A DNA stretch of 64,000 nucleotides, taken from the NCBI GenBank assembly GCA_947495135.1, contig CANLXN010000001.1, forward strand, positions 124,001-188,000, in the 5' to 3' direction. Shown piece by piece: positions 1 to 9,230 of the stretch. Source of the stretch: an uncultured Flavobacteriaceae bacterium. GTDB lineage: Bacteria; Bacteroidota; Bacteroidia; Flavobacteriales; Flavobacteriaceae. The notes under the pieces are model-generated. The model was not told the origin of the DNA and did no database searches. It saw only the letters and a program-made list of their open reading frames with translations. Position numbers and translations under genes: made by a program. The stretch's first letter is position 1. Every line of letters starts with the position of its first letter.

Positions 1-1
1 T

Positions 2-2455
2 ATTGCTATTGCTCCCAATAAACCGAATATTGTATATGCCTTGGTAGAGGCAAAGAAAAATGCGCTGTATAAGAGTGAAGATGGCGGCTTTAATTGGAAG
101 ATGATTAATGACAAAAATGACATTGGTAATAGGCCCTTTTATTATTCTGAAATATACGTAGACCCAGAGAACGAGAATAGAGTCTTCTCAGTGTTCACCT
201 ATGTGAATGTTTCTGAAGATGGAGGCAAGAGTTTTAAAGAATTGATGCCTGCTTATGGAGTAGATAATGGGGTTCACCCAGATCATCATGCCTGGTGGAT
301 TCATCCTTCGAATGGTGACTTTATGATCGATGGGAACGACGGCGGAATGAATATCACAAGAGACGGGGGTAAATCATGGCGTTTTATAGGAAATCTTCCA
401 GTAGCACAGTTTTACCATATAAATGTGGACAACGAATTTCCTTACAATGTCTATGGAGGAATGCAGGACAACGGAAGTTGGAGAGGACCAGCATACGTAT
501 GGAGAGCTCAAGGAATTAGAAATAGCTACTGGCAGGAAATTTCGTTTGGAGACGGATTTGACGTAGTTCCAGATAAAGACGATAGCAGGTATGGCTGGAG
601 TATGAGTCAGCAAGGTTACGTAAGCAGATACGATTGGAAGACTGGTAATAATTATTCGGTACAGCCAACGCATCCGGATCCGGATATGAAACTCCGATTT
701 AATTGGAATTCGGCTATCAATATAGATCCGTTTAGCAATAAGACTATATATTTTGGTAGTCAGTTTGTCCATAAGAGCATAGATAAAGGACTTACATGGG
801 AAGTGATTTCACCAGATTTAACTACCAACGATCCCGAAAAGCAAAAGCAGAGTGAGAGTGGTGGACTTACCATGGACGCCACTGGAGCTGAAAATCATAC
901 TACAATTTTGGTAATTGAGCCTTCTACCTTAGAGCAAAACATGCTTTGGGTTGGAACAGACGACGGAAGAGTTCATTATACTCAAAACGGAGGGCAAAGC
1001 TGGAACGATGTGAGCAAAAACATCAAAGGCCTGCCAGAGGGAAGTTGGATTGTCCAAATAAAAGCCAGTAATAAAGTAAAGGGGGAAGCCCTTTTAGTTG
1101 CCAACGATTACAGGAGGTTTAATTATACCCCGTATGTTTATAGAACTACTAACTATGGAAAGTCTTGGCAGCGTATTGTGGATAGTAATGATGTAATTAG
1201 TTTCGCCCTTTCCATTGTAGAGGATCCTATTGAAAAAAATCTATTGTTTTTAGGAACAGACGATGGTTTATATGTGTCTATCAATGCAGGAAACGATTGG
1301 CAGAAATGGAACCACGGTTTTCCTACTACCTCGGTAAAGGATTTAGTGATTCATCCAAGAGAACACGATTTGGTAATTGGCACCTTTGGAAGAGCGGCTT
1401 GGGTGTTGGACGACATTAGACCATTGAGAAAAATAGCCAAGAATAAAAATGTGCTAAATACCGATATTACTCTCTTTGATCCTCCAACTGCTTATCAAGC
1501 GGCATATCAGCAGGCCAGTGGAAGTAGATTTGGAGGAGACGCTTTGTACAATGGAGAAAATAGAGATTACGGAGCACAGTTTAAGTATTTTTATAAGGCT
1601 CCTTTAGCCTCAGTTACTGAAGATGATAAAGAAGATGACGAGGATGAAGCAGAAGATGACTTAGATGTGAAAATTTCCGAAGAGAAAAATATGCCAAGTA
1701 AGGATTCACTCTACTTAAAGATTTACGATGGAGATAGACTTATACGAAGCCTTAAAAGAAAAAAACCAGATAGCACTGGAATCTATAATTGGAGTTGGTA
1801 TTTGAGTGAAGCAGGAGGAGACAGACCTTCTCGGAAGATTAGAGAACGGAAGAGAGAACCAAGTGGAGTTGAGGTGAAGCCTGGAACGTATAAAGTTGAG
1901 TTGAGTTCGGCCAGCGGTACTTCTTCTAGTACTATTAAAGTGGAATCCGATCCTAGACTGAAGGTTTCCCAAAAGGCAATTGACGACAGTTACGCCGCCG
2001 GAAAGGAAGTGGAGAAAATGACTCAGACCGCAGCCGATGCTGTAAAGCAATTGGTAGAAAGTAAAAATACGGCCCAAGAGTATAGCAAGAAATTGAAGAA
2101 AGATGATAGTGAAAAGTACAAGACAGAGATTAAGGAGACGCGTGCTTTGGTTAAGAAGATAGATTCGATAATTGCTATTTACATTGGTAAAGAAGATAAG
2201 CGACAAGGGATTACGCGAAATCCAGAAATTAATGTGATGCAACGCTTATGGAAAGCCTCAGGATACACAGGAAGCAGGCCAAACGGTCTTACAGAAACAG
2301 AAACTACTTTATTACAGCACGCTAAAACGGACTTGAAGAAAGCATTGGAAACTACTAACGACTTCTTTAGTAAGGATTGGAAGGCATATAAAGCCAAATT
2401 AGAGAAGATAGAAATATCACCGTTTAGAGAGACAAAAGTGTTTGGATTGGACTAA
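2..2455 (+). CDS. Sortilin/VPS10-like beta-propeller (BNR repeat) protein, 5' truncated by window edge
   Basis: The frame is open from base 2 (reading IAIAPNKPNIVYALVEAKK), so the gene starts upstream and the TTG at 41 is not its start. About 817 residues are visible. Repeated Asp-box motifs (SEDGGFNW, SEDGGKSF, TRDGGKSW, TQNGGQSW, TNYGKSW) mark a sortilin/glycosyl-hydrolase-like beta-propeller over the first ~460 residues. An acidic DDEDEAEDD linker near residue 550, a possible Ig-like segment and a helical C-terminus follow. Proteins of this kind in Bacteroidota are usually secreted or periplasmic; the signal peptide would lie outside the window. I see no T9SS C-terminal domain (it ends KVFGLD). 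The substrate is unknown; the family assignment is fairly secure, an enzymatic role is not. Confidence 0.8.
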   Translation: MAIAPNKPNIVYALVEAKKNALYKSEDGGFNWKMINDKNDIGNRPFYYSEIYVDPENENRVFSVFTYVNVSEDGGKSFKELMPAYGVDNGVHPDHHAWWIHPSNGDFMIDGNDGGMNITRDGGKSWRFIGNLPVAQFYHINVDNEFPYNVYGGMQDNGSWRGPAYVWRAQGIRNSYWQEISFGDGFDVVPDKDDSRYGWSMSQQGYVSRYDWKTGNNYSVQPTHPDPDMKLRFNWNSAINIDPFSNKTIYFGSQFVHKSIDKGLTWEVISPDLTTNDPEKQKQSESGGLTMDATGAENHTTILVIEPSTLEQNMLWVGTDDGRVHYTQNGGQSWNDVSKNIKGLPEGSWIVQIKASNKVKGEALLVANDYRRFNYTPYVYRTTNYGKSWQRIVDSNDVISFALSIVEDPIEKNLLFLGTDDGLYVSINAGNDWQKWNHGFPTTSVKDLVIHPREHDLVIGTFGRAAWVLDDIRPLRKIAKNKNVLNTDITLFDPPTAYQAAYQQASGSRFGGDALYNGENRDYGAQFKYFYKAPLASVTEDDKEDDEDEAEDDLDVKISEEKNMPSKDSLYLKIYDGDRLIRSLKRKKPDSTGIYNWSWYLSEAGGDRPSRKIRERKREPSGVEVKPGTYKVELSSASGTSSSTIKVESDPRLKVSQKAIDDSYAAGKEVEKMTQTAADAVKQLVESKNTAQEYSKKLKKDDSEKYKTEIKETRALVKKIDSIIAIYIGKEDKRQGITRNPEINVMQRLWKASGYTGSRPNGLTETETTLLQHAKTDLKKALETTNDFFSKDWKAYKAKLEKIEISPFRETKVFGLD

Positions 2456-2489
2456 AAGAAATAGAAAAAGAGAAGAGAGATAATAGCAT

Positions 2490-3956
2490 ATGAAAATTGA
2501 AAATATAAAAACATTCGGGCAGCTAAAAGAAGCTGGCTACGAATACAAAACAGTAAAAGAAGAATTACGCAGGAACTTACTTCAAAAATTAATGAAGAAA
2601 GAGACCGCTTTTAAAGGTATCCACGGGTACGAATATTCGGTGATACCCGAATTGGAGCGAGCGATTCTTTCTAAACATAATATTAATCTTTTAGGATTAC
2701 GCGGACAGGCGAAAACCCGTTTGGCAAGGCAGATGATTTTCCTGTTGGACGAGTATGTTCCGGTGGTGGAAGGAAGTGAGATTAATGACGATCCGTTTCA
2801 GCCAATATCTAGGTATGCGCGAGAGCTAGTGGAGGAAAAGGAAGATGAAACTCCTATTTCTTGGTTGCACAGAGAAGATCGTTTTGCTGAAAAACTTGCA
2901 ACGCCCGATGTAACAGTTGCAGATTTAATTGGGGATGTAGATCCTATTAAAGCGGCAAACCTTAAACTTACTTACGCAGACGATAGAGTGATTCATTTTG
3001 GAATGATTCCACGAGCGAACCGATGTATTTTTGTAATCAATGAATTACCCGATTTGCAGGCACGTATTCAGGTGGCGCTTTTCAATATTTTACAGGAAGG
3101 GGACGTGCAAATTAGAGGGTTTAAATTAAGACTGCCATTGGACATTCAGTTTGTGTTTACAGCCAATCCAGAAGATTATACCAATAGGGGAAGTATTGTA
3201 ACGCCTTTAAAAGACAGAATAGGTTCTCAAATATTAACGCATTATCCAGAAACACTGGAGATTGCTCGAACAATTACTGAGCAAGAGACGGCAGAAGCTA
3301 TGTTAGAAAAACAACATATCTATGTCCCAGAATTGGCAAAGGATGTATTAGAACAAATTAGTTTTGAGGCTAGGGAAAGCGAATTTATTGATGCTAAAAG
3401 TGGAGTGAGTGCTCGCTTGAGTATTACAGCATTTCAAAATTTGCTTAGTACTGCGGAAAGACGTGCACTAAGCACCGGGGAAGAACATACCTCGGTTAGA
3501 TTAGGTGACTTTATGGGAATCATTCCGGCTATTACTGGTAAAGTTGAATTGGTATATGAGGGAGAACAAGAGGGTGCTTCTGAGGTGGCAATGCAGCTAA
3601 TAGCGGATGCCGTAAAAACTGAATTTTTTCATTATTTCCCGAAGATTGAGAAACTACAAAAAGAGGGAGATATGGATCCTTATGAAGAAGTGGTTTCCTG
3701 GTTTTTCGAGCAAAGCGGTGGATTTGAATTAAGAGATAACTTAACCGATAACGAATACAAGCTACAGCTGGACAGAATAGAACCATTGGATGATCTTCTT
3801 GAAAAGTATGTTGACGATATTCCCGATGAAGATATCTACTTCTTCAAAGAGTTCATTTTATGGGCGTTGGTAGAGAATAAGAAGCTCAGTAAATACAATA
3901 TGAGTGATGGCTTAAGGTTTAAAGACGTCTACGGCGGCTACATTAGCGGCCTTTAG
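2490..3956 (+). CDS. ChlI/MoxR-type AAA+ ATPase (magnesium-chelatase subunit I-like)
   Basis: This 488-residue protein has a Walker A-like loop GLRGQAKTR at about 69-77 and a Walker B-like strand CIFVINELPDL near 178-188, where Asn stands before the Glu in place of the usual Asp. The sensor-1 segment FVFTANPEDYTNRG near 222-235 is typical of the Mg-chelatase I/MoxR branch. No bacteriochlorophyll genes are present, so it is more likely a general AAA+ chaperone, which often works with a von Willebrand A-domain protein; no such partner is adjacent here. The ATG at 2490 is 34 bases after the preceding stop on the same strand, so cotranscription is possible. A hairpin with a T-run follows. Confidence 0.8.
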   Translation: MKIENIKTFGQLKEAGYEYKTVKEELRRNLLQKLMKKETAFKGIHGYEYSVIPELERAILSKHNINLLGLRGQAKTRLARQMIFLLDEYVPVVEGSEINDDPFQPISRYARELVEEKEDETPISWLHREDRFAEKLATPDVTVADLIGDVDPIKAANLKLTYADDRVIHFGMIPRANRCIFVINELPDLQARIQVALFNILQEGDVQIRGFKLRLPLDIQFVFTANPEDYTNRGSIVTPLKDRIGSQILTHYPETLEIARTITEQETAEAMLEKQHIYVPELAKDVLEQISFEARESEFIDAKSGVSARLSITAFQNLLSTAERRALSTGEEHTSVRLGDFMGIIPAITGKVELVYEGEQEGASEVAMQLIADAVKTEFFHYFPKIEKLQKEGDMDPYEEVVSWFFEQSGGFELRDNLTDNEYKLQLDRIEPLDDLLEKYVDDIPDEDIYFFKEFILWALVENKKLSKYNMSDGLRFKDVYGGYISGL

Positions 3957-3983
3957 TAGGTTTTAAGAGACAAGAGACAAGAG

Positions 3984-4026
3984 ACAATGATCAATGTTCA
4001 AGAAGCAATGGTCATTGTTTTTTTAT
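3984..4026 (+). terminator. Rho-independent terminator after the AAA+ gene
   Basis: ACAATGATCA (3984-3993) pairs with TGGTCATTGT (4009-4018), with one G-T pair, followed by a T-rich run. Directly upstream is a short tandem tract of GACAAGA units (about 3967-3986). Confidence 0.6.
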
Positions 4027-4098
4027 TTAAAACTTGAGACTTCATCATAATGGATTCCTCAATTTTGAACTTCGATATGCCTTCGATGCGAACTACGT

Positions 4099-4863
4099 TT
4101 AAAAAATTTCTGGTATGGCCTTTATAATTAAGACAGTTCCACTTATAACCATGATTGCAATGAGCCATCGTCTAAAGGCTAGTTTGCTCATGCGTTTTAG
4201 CAGCCATTTTCCCATTAAATTACCTAGAATTGCGCCTAGGCCTAAGGCAATTCCGTAAATCCAAAGGAGAGGAGTGAGGAGCCCGAAAAAGACATAACCA
4301 CCCACTTGTGCAAGTCCGAGAAAAAACGATTGGGCCGCTTTGGTTCCAACCAATTGCTCTTTATCAATTCCTACGTTTAGTAAGAAGGGGTTTAGAACAG
4401 GTCCCATTCCTCCTGTAAAGGTTCCAACTATGGAAACAAATAACCCAAGTGGTATAAAAAACCAAAGTTCGACATTAAAGGAGCGGTCTTTTTTCCCGAA
4501 GCCATATTGGAAGATGGTACTGACTAAAAAAAATCCTACAAATAATTGAATCCAATAAATTTTTACTTCTGAAAACATCCAGGAGGCAAAGAGAGCACCA
4601 ACCATGGCCGCAGGTGTAAAGTACCAAAATACTTTCCAGTTAATGTGCTTCCAAAAAATTAAGATTCGGGTTGGGCGGCTAATAAACGATCCCAGATTAA
4701 TTACCTGAGCTGTTTGTGCAGTTCCTAGTAGGAAATTGAGAATAGGAATTTGCATCATGGCTCCGCCACCGCCACTTATTGTGGAAAGAGTAAAGGTAGA
4801 GGCGCCAAGGAAAAAGAGGCCTACTATCAACCAAGGGGATGTATTTATTAAAGTTTCAAACAT
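4099..4863 (-). CDS. TauE/SafE-family sulfite exporter-like permease
   Basis: Inner-membrane protein of about 254 residues with roughly eight hydrophobic segments. The glycine-rich N-terminal stretch LSTISGGGGAMMQIPIL and the later TFTGGMGPVLNPFLL are the two repeat hallmarks of the TauE/SafE (DUF81) permeases, linked to export of sulfite or organosulfonates; the substrate here cannot be told. I chose the Met at 4863 (MFETLINTSPWLI) over the in-frame codon at 4905, because the extra 14 residues are charged and their codons fall inside the terminator hairpin of the upstream LysM gene. The neighbours give no functional hint. Confidence 0.85.
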   Translation of the reverse strand: MFETLINTSPWLIVGLFFLGASTFTLSTISGGGGAMMQIPILNFLLGTAQTAQVINLGSFISRPTRILIFWKHINWKVFWYFTPAAMVGALFASWMFSEVKIYWIQLFVGFFLVSTIFQYGFGKKDRSFNVELWFFIPLGLFVSIVGTFTGGMGPVLNPFLLNVGIDKEQLVGTKAAQSFFLGLAQVGGYVFFGLLTPLLWIYGIALGLGAILGNLMGKWLLKRMSKLAFRRWLIAIMVISGTVLIIKAIPEIF

Positions 4864-4865
4864 AA

Positions 4866-4922
4866 AAAATCTGCCGTCCTTGTCCCTGATAGAGATCAGG
4901 ATCATTTATGGATCGGCAGATT
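4866..4922 (-). terminator. Terminator of the LysM gene with a second palindrome nested in its loop
   Basis: On the minus strand AATCTGCCG (4922-4914) pairs with CGGCAGATT (4876-4868) and is followed by a T-run reaching the start codon of the permease gene. Inside the loop is a second 6-bp palindrome, CCTGAT-CTCT-ATCAGG (4900-4885). The outer stem ends only a few bases before the ATG at 4863, so it could also influence permease translation. Confidence 0.6.
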
Positions 4923-4945
4923 AAAGTTAGGTAATTTCTAACGTC

Positions 4946-5323
4946 TTATAGATTAGGAATAATTAATTCCTGTCCCACTTGAATTACATCTGGGTTCTTT
5001 AAGATGTCGCTATTTGCTTTAAAAATAGCATTGTATTTCATTGGATCTTTATAGTAGTGCTTAGCGATCTTACTTAAAGATTCTCCGCTCTGTACTGTAT
5101 GACGGGCATAGATAGAACTGTCCGCAACTTCAATATTTGCCATTATATCGTTTGGATTTTCACCACCAGCTGCCTTAATAGCATCCCATAATTGGTTTTT
5201 TTCATATTGATTCGCTGCAGTACCAGTTACGTGTAGTACACCATTTTCTTCCTTAACGTCTCCATTTTGGATATTTAATTTCTCTCCTAAATCCAGAACG
5301 TTTTGATATTTTGCTCTAACCAT
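4946..5323 (-). CDS. BON-LysM small protein (Kbp/YgaU-like)
   Basis: A 125-residue protein without a signal peptide. Residues ~10-65 resemble a BON domain (NGDVKEENGVLHVTGTA); residues ~72-124 form a LysM domain (ARHTVQSGESLSKIAKHYY, ending in GQELIIPNL). The order and length match the E. coli Kbp/YgaU family, a cytoplasmic potassium-binding protein, and that is the best analogue. Potassium binding is known for the E. coli protein and only inferred here. It is transcribed toward the TauE-like permease but separated from it by a terminator. Confidence 0.8.
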   Translation of the reverse strand: MVRAKYQNVLDLGEKLNIQNGDVKEENGVLHVTGTAANQYEKNQLWDAIKAAGGENPNDIMANIEVADSSIYARHTVQSGESLSKIAKHYYKDPMKYNAIFKANSDILKNPDVIQVGQELIIPNL

Positions 5324-5502
5324 GTCTTTGTTTTTTTATTTTAATGTTACTAAGATACGAATTTTAACAATTTCCGATGAGTTAGAGGGCTTATTTTCCA
5401 TACGGGTACTACTATTTTCGATATTTAACATATAATAACAGTTGAGGTGTTTATTTAACTCAACATTAATTTCTTTTAGTATAACCTTCACATCTAGGTA
5501 GA

Positions 5503-5510
5503 TACCTTTG
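5503..5510 (+). promoter_or_regulatory. Candidate -7 element (TACCTTTG) of the fasciclin gene
   Basis: TACCTTTG fits the Bacteroidota TAnnTTTG element and ends 22 bases before the ATG at 5533. No TTG is seen at the usual -33 distance, so this is a partial match. Confidence 0.4.
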
Positions 5511-5532
5511 AGCCAACACAAAAATCAACGTT

Positions 5533-6150
5533 ATGAAAAAACAAATGTTATTGTCTTTAGCAATGGTGGCTTTACTGCTTGCCTCATGTGCGGACACAAA
5601 AAAGAAAGAAGCAGAAGACGCTGCCATGGCAGAACAAACTGAAATGGACGAACAAGCTTTACGCTTAGCTGAGGAAGTAAGTGCGCAAGCCGAATTCGAG
5701 AACAACACCGTTGTTGCGATAGCTGCCGACAACGAGAGTTTTTCAACTTTAGTAGCAGCAATAGAAGCCGCAGATTTAGTGGATGCATTAAACGTAAAAG
5801 GACCATTCACCGTTTTCGCCCCAGTTAACGAAGCTTTTGCCGCATTACCAGAGGGTACTGTAGACGATCTTTTAAAGGAAGAAAATCAGGCGAGCTTACA
5901 ATCAATATTGAAATATCATGTGATTTCGGGAGAATATATGGCCGCTGATGTCTTGAAGGCAATTGAGGCAAACGAAGGCGCTCTAGACATTACCAGTATC
6001 CAAGGCGAAAACCTAACGCTAACGGTTGAAGAAGGTAAGGTAATTATTACAGACGCCAATGGAAACGCTTCAACAGTAGTTGTCGCAGATGTAGATGCTT
6101 CTAATGGTGTAATACACGCAATAGATAAAGTGATTATGCCAAAAAGCTAA
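5533..6150 (+). CDS. Fasciclin-domain lipoprotein
   Basis: This 205-residue protein has a lipoprotein signal peptide (MKKQMLLSLAMVALLLASC, lipobox LASC, acylated Cys19). An acidic, Ala/Glu-rich spacer follows and then one fasciclin (FAS1) domain at ~75-205, with the H1 motif FTVFAPVNEAFAALP and the H2-like YHVISGEY; it ends with VIHAIDKVIMPKS, usual for the domain. FAS1 domains mediate adhesion; this one would sit anchored in an envelope membrane. It is monocistronic, with a candidate promoter at 5503 and a strong terminator just after it. Confidence 0.9.
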   Translation: MKKQMLLSLAMVALLLASCADTKKKEAEDAAMAEQTEMDEQALRLAEEVSAQAEFENNTVVAIAADNESFSTLVAAIEAADLVDALNVKGPFTVFAPVNEAFAALPEGTVDDLLKEENQASLQSILKYHVISGEYMAADVLKAIEANEGALDITSIQGENLTLTVEEGKVIITDANGNASTVVVADVDASNGVIHAIDKVIMPKS

Positions 6151-6178
6151 TCGTTTCAAAAAATTTAATTCAGAAAGG

Positions 6179-6209
6179 CCCTGTCTCTTGTTGTTGAGAC
6201 GGGGTTTTT
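6179..6209 (+). terminator. Rho-independent terminator of the fasciclin gene
   Basis: CCCTGTCTC (6179-6187) pairs with GAGACGGGG (6196-6204, with a G-T pair) around loop TTGTTGTT, followed by TTTTT. It also lies just past the stop of the converging hydrolase gene. Confidence 0.8.
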
Positions 6210-6219
6210 CATTTTTCGG

Positions 6220-7260
6220 CTATTTTAATTCCCCTTTTGTCAAAAAAGAAATCAGTCCAGGAAAGAAATGTTCCTGATCGTCGTATTGAGATAAATGACT
6301 TCCATTTGGACAGTGAAGATAGGTTCCATTTTGCACCTCGTTGGCCAACCATTCCATTTGTTTTGGGTCCATGGTGTCGTATTGAGCACCAATTGCTAAG
6401 GTAGGAACCGTAATTTCTTTCATTCGATCTTTGACGTCCCATTCTTTTAAAGTAGCATCCCCTTTCACTCCAAACTCGCTTGGCCCTTGCATTGTTACAT
6501 AGACTTGAGGGTTGAGATGCGTAAAACCGCGTTGGATCGAGTTGGGCCATTGATCTGGAGACATTCTTATCACGTGCTTTGGATAATAATGTTCAACAAT
6601 GAGGCTGAGATATTCTTCATTCCCATAATCTTCCGCATCTTCATATTTCATGATTTTAGCCAATACTTCTGGGTCTAATTGGGGCGCTAATACCTCTTCG
6701 TTGTACTTCATATAGTCCGGAATGGAGGGAACCATGTTAGAAATAATCAATCCCTTAAGGTTTTTCTGATATTTGAGCGCATATTCCATTGCCAGAATTC
6801 CACCCCAAGATTGTCCGAATAAATAAAAATTGTTTTCATCCAATCCAAGTGCTAATCTTACTTGTTCTACCTCTTCAACGAAACGCGCCGTATCCCAAAG
6901 TTCTAAATCGTCTGGTTGATCGCTATAGTAACTTCCTAGCTGATCGTAATAGTAATATTCAATCCCTTCTTGTGGAAAAAAACCGTCAAAACTTTCATAG
7001 ATTTCGTGTGTCATTCCCGGCCCGCCATGTAATAATAAAACTTTAATTTTCGGATTATTCCCCGTTCGTTTCGTCCAAACATTAAAAGTTCCTTTCGCAG
7101 TGGTAATCGGAATCATTTTAATTCCTCCAGTGGCTTGATCATCTCTTCCTTCGTAGGAGAAATAATCGTTTGTTTGAGTTTCAACGGCTATGACGGTTTG
7201 GTCTTTAGTATTACAAGATGCCATGAATAGCGAGAAGATGAAAAGCATTAAATATTTCAT
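6220..7260 (-). CDS. Proline iminopeptidase-like alpha/beta hydrolase, lipoprotein
   Basis: A 346-residue S33-family hydrolase with lipobox MASC (Cys16), so it is membrane-anchored in the envelope. The oxyanion motif LLLHGGPGM is near residue 75, the nucleophile elbow GQSWGG near 150 (Ser in GxSxGG), and candidate acid and base are the Asp of GAQYDTMD (~293) and the His of NGSHLSQYDD (~320). HGGPG with GxSxGG is the prolyl aminopeptidase signature, so removal of N-terminal proline from peptides is the likely activity. It is the last gene of an operon: its ATG overlaps the HEAT-gene stop by four bases (ATGA), indicating translational coupling. Confidence 0.85.
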   Translation of the reverse strand: MKYLMLFIFSLFMASCNTKDQTVIAVETQTNDYFSYEGRDDQATGGIKMIPITTAKGTFNVWTKRTGNNPKIKVLLLHGGPGMTHEIYESFDGFFPQEGIEYYYYDQLGSYYSDQPDDLELWDTARFVEEVEQVRLALGLDENNFYLFGQSWGGILAMEYALKYQKNLKGLIISNMVPSIPDYMKYNEEVLAPQLDPEVLAKIMKYEDAEDYGNEEYLSLIVEHYYPKHVIRMSPDQWPNSIQRGFTHLNPQVYVTMQGPSEFGVKGDATLKEWDVKDRMKEITVPTLAIGAQYDTMDPKQMEWLANEVQNGTYLHCPNGSHLSQYDDQEHFFPGLISFLTKGELK

Positions 7261-8033
7261 AGTGAGGTAATTTTTAGGTTTTCTGAAATGTAATTTACAA
7301 CTTCTTCTTGATTTAATGCTGAAAATTTAGCGTATCGCTTTTCACTGTGTACATCAACTATTTCGTCTACAGCATCGTTGATAAGGTCGGTATTTTTCCA
7401 ATTATTAAAAGCGGAAATCACTGTTGCAAGACACCCTTTTTTATAACTAATTTGTCCAATAACGTGAACTAGCGTGTCTCTCACTCTTTTAGTTGTATCA
7501 TTTTGAAGTAATTCAAGCAATGGTAGAATATCCTCTGGATATGTTCGCCCGCGGAGTTCAATACCATGACAAATTTCTCGCCTTATTTCTTTGTTAGGGT
7601 GAGTTAAGTACTGTCTTGCCCAATGAAGTACAGGCTTTGGATTTATTTTTCCCATCTTTTTAACGGAGCCTATCACTGCATTTCGCACTTTGTGATGATC
7701 GTCGAACAAGGCTTCGTCGAAATAAGTGGCTACTTGTTCGAAATGAAATTTTCCTATTTCTCCAGCACTGTTTACCACCGTTTGGCGTACCAGTTCATTA
7801 GGGTGGTTTTTGAGGTGAGATAAAATATGCAGTAATTTTTCTCGTAGCGATACCTCCGAGTTGTAAATTCTACCCACTCCTAAATAGGCTGCTTTTCTAA
7901 GATATGTGTCCTCATCGTAGAAATACTCAATGAAGATTGGGAGGTTATTTATCGGAATTGCACGTAGCAGTTGGTACTGTATATCCGCTACTTTCTGGGC
8001 GCGTTCCTCTTTATTTAGGTCGTAGAAACCCAT
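7257..8033 (-). CDS. HEAT-repeat protein
   Basis: A 258-residue all-helical protein with successive HEAT-like repeats (RKAAYLGVGRIY, RQTVVNSAGEIGKF, RNAVIGSVKKMGK, RREICHGIELRGR, RDTLVHVIGQISYKK). No signal peptide or enzyme motif is present, so it is probably a cytoplasmic scaffold. It is the middle gene of a three-gene operon: two bases after the DUF3291 gene and overlapping the hydrolase start. Similar repeats occur in DNA-glycosylase-like and phycobilin-lyase-like families, but nothing here selects between them. Confidence 0.75.
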   Translation of the reverse strand: MGFYDLNKEERAQKVADIQYQLLRAIPINNLPIFIEYFYDEDTYLRKAAYLGVGRIYNSEVSLREKLLHILSHLKNHPNELVRQTVVNSAGEIGKFHFEQVATYFDEALFDDHHKVRNAVIGSVKKMGKINPKPVLHWARQYLTHPNKEIRREICHGIELRGRTYPEDILPLLELLQNDTTKRVRDTLVHVIGQISYKKGCLATVISAFNNWKNTDLINDAVDEIVDVHSEKRYAKFSALNQEEVVNYISENLKITSL

Positions 8034-8035
8034 CG

Positions 8036-8467
8036 CTAGTAGCTGCTTTTAAAACTAAATGCATATTCACTTTCTCCGTGGTTCTGCAGATATTTAAGTC
8101 GGTCGATTCCCTCCTCTAAAGTAGGAATATGACCTTCTTCCACATACCACAGAACCATGTGCATTTTAAGTGCTTTATGAAACCATTCCTTTTTTCTTTT
8201 GAAAATTTCTATATGGCCAGAGTGGTAGACATAATTAAACAAACTTTCTCGGTCTTTCCAAACACTCATATTCGTTATTATACGTTCGTTATCGAATGCT
8301 TTAATGGCATAAGAATCGTCACTGTCTTCTCCTTTGAGACGCCATACAAAACCTTTACTTTCTTCGGCAAGCGCATTGATCCGGTCTGTGTTGTTAACGA
8401 AATCTGCCATCACAGGACTTTCCATAGAGTCCAAGGCTTCGGCTATGTTGAGTTGAGCTAAATACAT
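8036..8467 (-). CDS. DUF3291 domain protein
   Basis: A 143-residue protein recognised as DUF3291 by MYLAQLNIAEALDSMESPVMADFV, the GFVWRL segment and MSVWKDRESLFNYVYHSGHIEIFKRKKEWF. The family resembles small alpha+beta barrel monooxygenase-type proteins (ABM-like fold), with function not established. It is the first gene of the operon with the HEAT protein and the hydrolase. The start is supported by the family's usual N-terminus. Confidence 0.8.
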   Translation of the reverse strand: MYLAQLNIAEALDSMESPVMADFVNNTDRINALAEESKGFVWRLKGEDSDDSYAIKAFDNERIITNMSVWKDRESLFNYVYHSGHIEIFKRKKEWFHKALKMHMVLWYVEEGHIPTLEEGIDRLKYLQNHGESEYAFSFKSSY

Positions 8468-8561
8468 ATGGTTTAAAAATAATGAATCTTGTGCAAGAAT
8501 TAGGTGTTTGGGATTGGTGATTAGTAGTGTGAGTATTGGTGAGTTCTTTTTTTACCTCCTT

Positions 8562-9230
8562 TCAACTTCCTTTTCTCAAATACTCGTATTCTTTGAGGTC
8601 ACTTTTGGCCTTTGCTAAATAACCTTGGCCGCCATTGAGCACCATATTTTGCGTGGTGATGTCCCAAACATCTTCATAATAATGATCGGTTAAGACAATT
8701 CCTTTTGTTTTGGATAGCTCTACAATAAACGCTTTTAAGTTTTCTATTTGAAAAGGTTCTAGCATCGAAAAGGGCTCATCTAAGAGTAAAAAAGGATGAT
8801 CTAGGTGTCCCAATAAAACTGTTTCAAAAAACTTTCGCTCTCCATGAGATAAATCGCTCGTTTTTTTATCTGTGATTTTAGCCACTCCTGTATTGTAAAA
8901 GACCTTGTCTTGTTTCTCTTCGGAAGAATGATACATTGGAATCACATCTCTCACCAATCTGTTTTTTGGCAGAAATACATGTTGAGGCAAATAACCAATT
9001 TGTTTTTTTTCGATAACTTCTGAAGGATCTATCTCTTTTCCGTTGAGCTCTAAACGAACATTTTTAGCCTCCACCGTTCCGAAGAGTATTTTTAGCAGCG
9101 TGGATTTTCCCGAACCATTATGACCATAAATCCCAAGAATATCCCCAGTTTCAATCTGAAAAGAAACTGTTTCAAGAATTCGTTTCTTTCCGAAGGACTT
9201 TTGTACACTATGTAATTGTAAAACCGCCAA
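8562..9230 (-). CDS. ABC transporter ATP-binding protein
   Basis: About 222 residues with all ABC motifs: Walker A GHNGSGKST, Q-loop QIGYLPQ, signature LSHGERK, Walker B FLLLDEPF and H-loop LTDHYYEDV. The frame is open further upstream, but no ATG precedes the domain. I place the start at TTG 9230 (LAVLQLHSVQKSFGKK), which overlaps the 3' end of the upstream membrane gene; another TTG at 9281 would add 17 residues. The partner is probably the 103-residue membrane protein upstream. LSHGERK and the small size resemble lipid or antibiotic-type exporters; the substrate is unknown. Confidence 0.8.
   Translation of the reverse strand: MAVLQLHSVQKSFGKKRILETVSFQIETGDILGIYGHNGSGKSTLLKILFGTVEAKNVRLELNGKEIDPSEVIEKKQIGYLPQHVFLPKNRLVRDVIPMYHSSEEKQDKVFYNTGVAKITDKKTSDLSHGERKFFETVLLGHLDHPFLLLDEPFSMLEPFQIENLKAFIVELSKTKGIVLTDHYYEDVWDITTQNMVLNGGQGYLAKAKSDLKEYEYLRKGS

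Noticed and set aside
1715-2242. 175-codon minus-strand frame in the sortilin-like gene
   Set aside because: Antisense to a well-supported coding region, lacks a protein-like composition.
5466-5810. Ala/Ser-rich antisense frames over the fasciclin gene
   Set aside because: Shadow frames of the fasciclin gene's Ala/Glu-rich codons; the plus-strand lipoprotein is clear.
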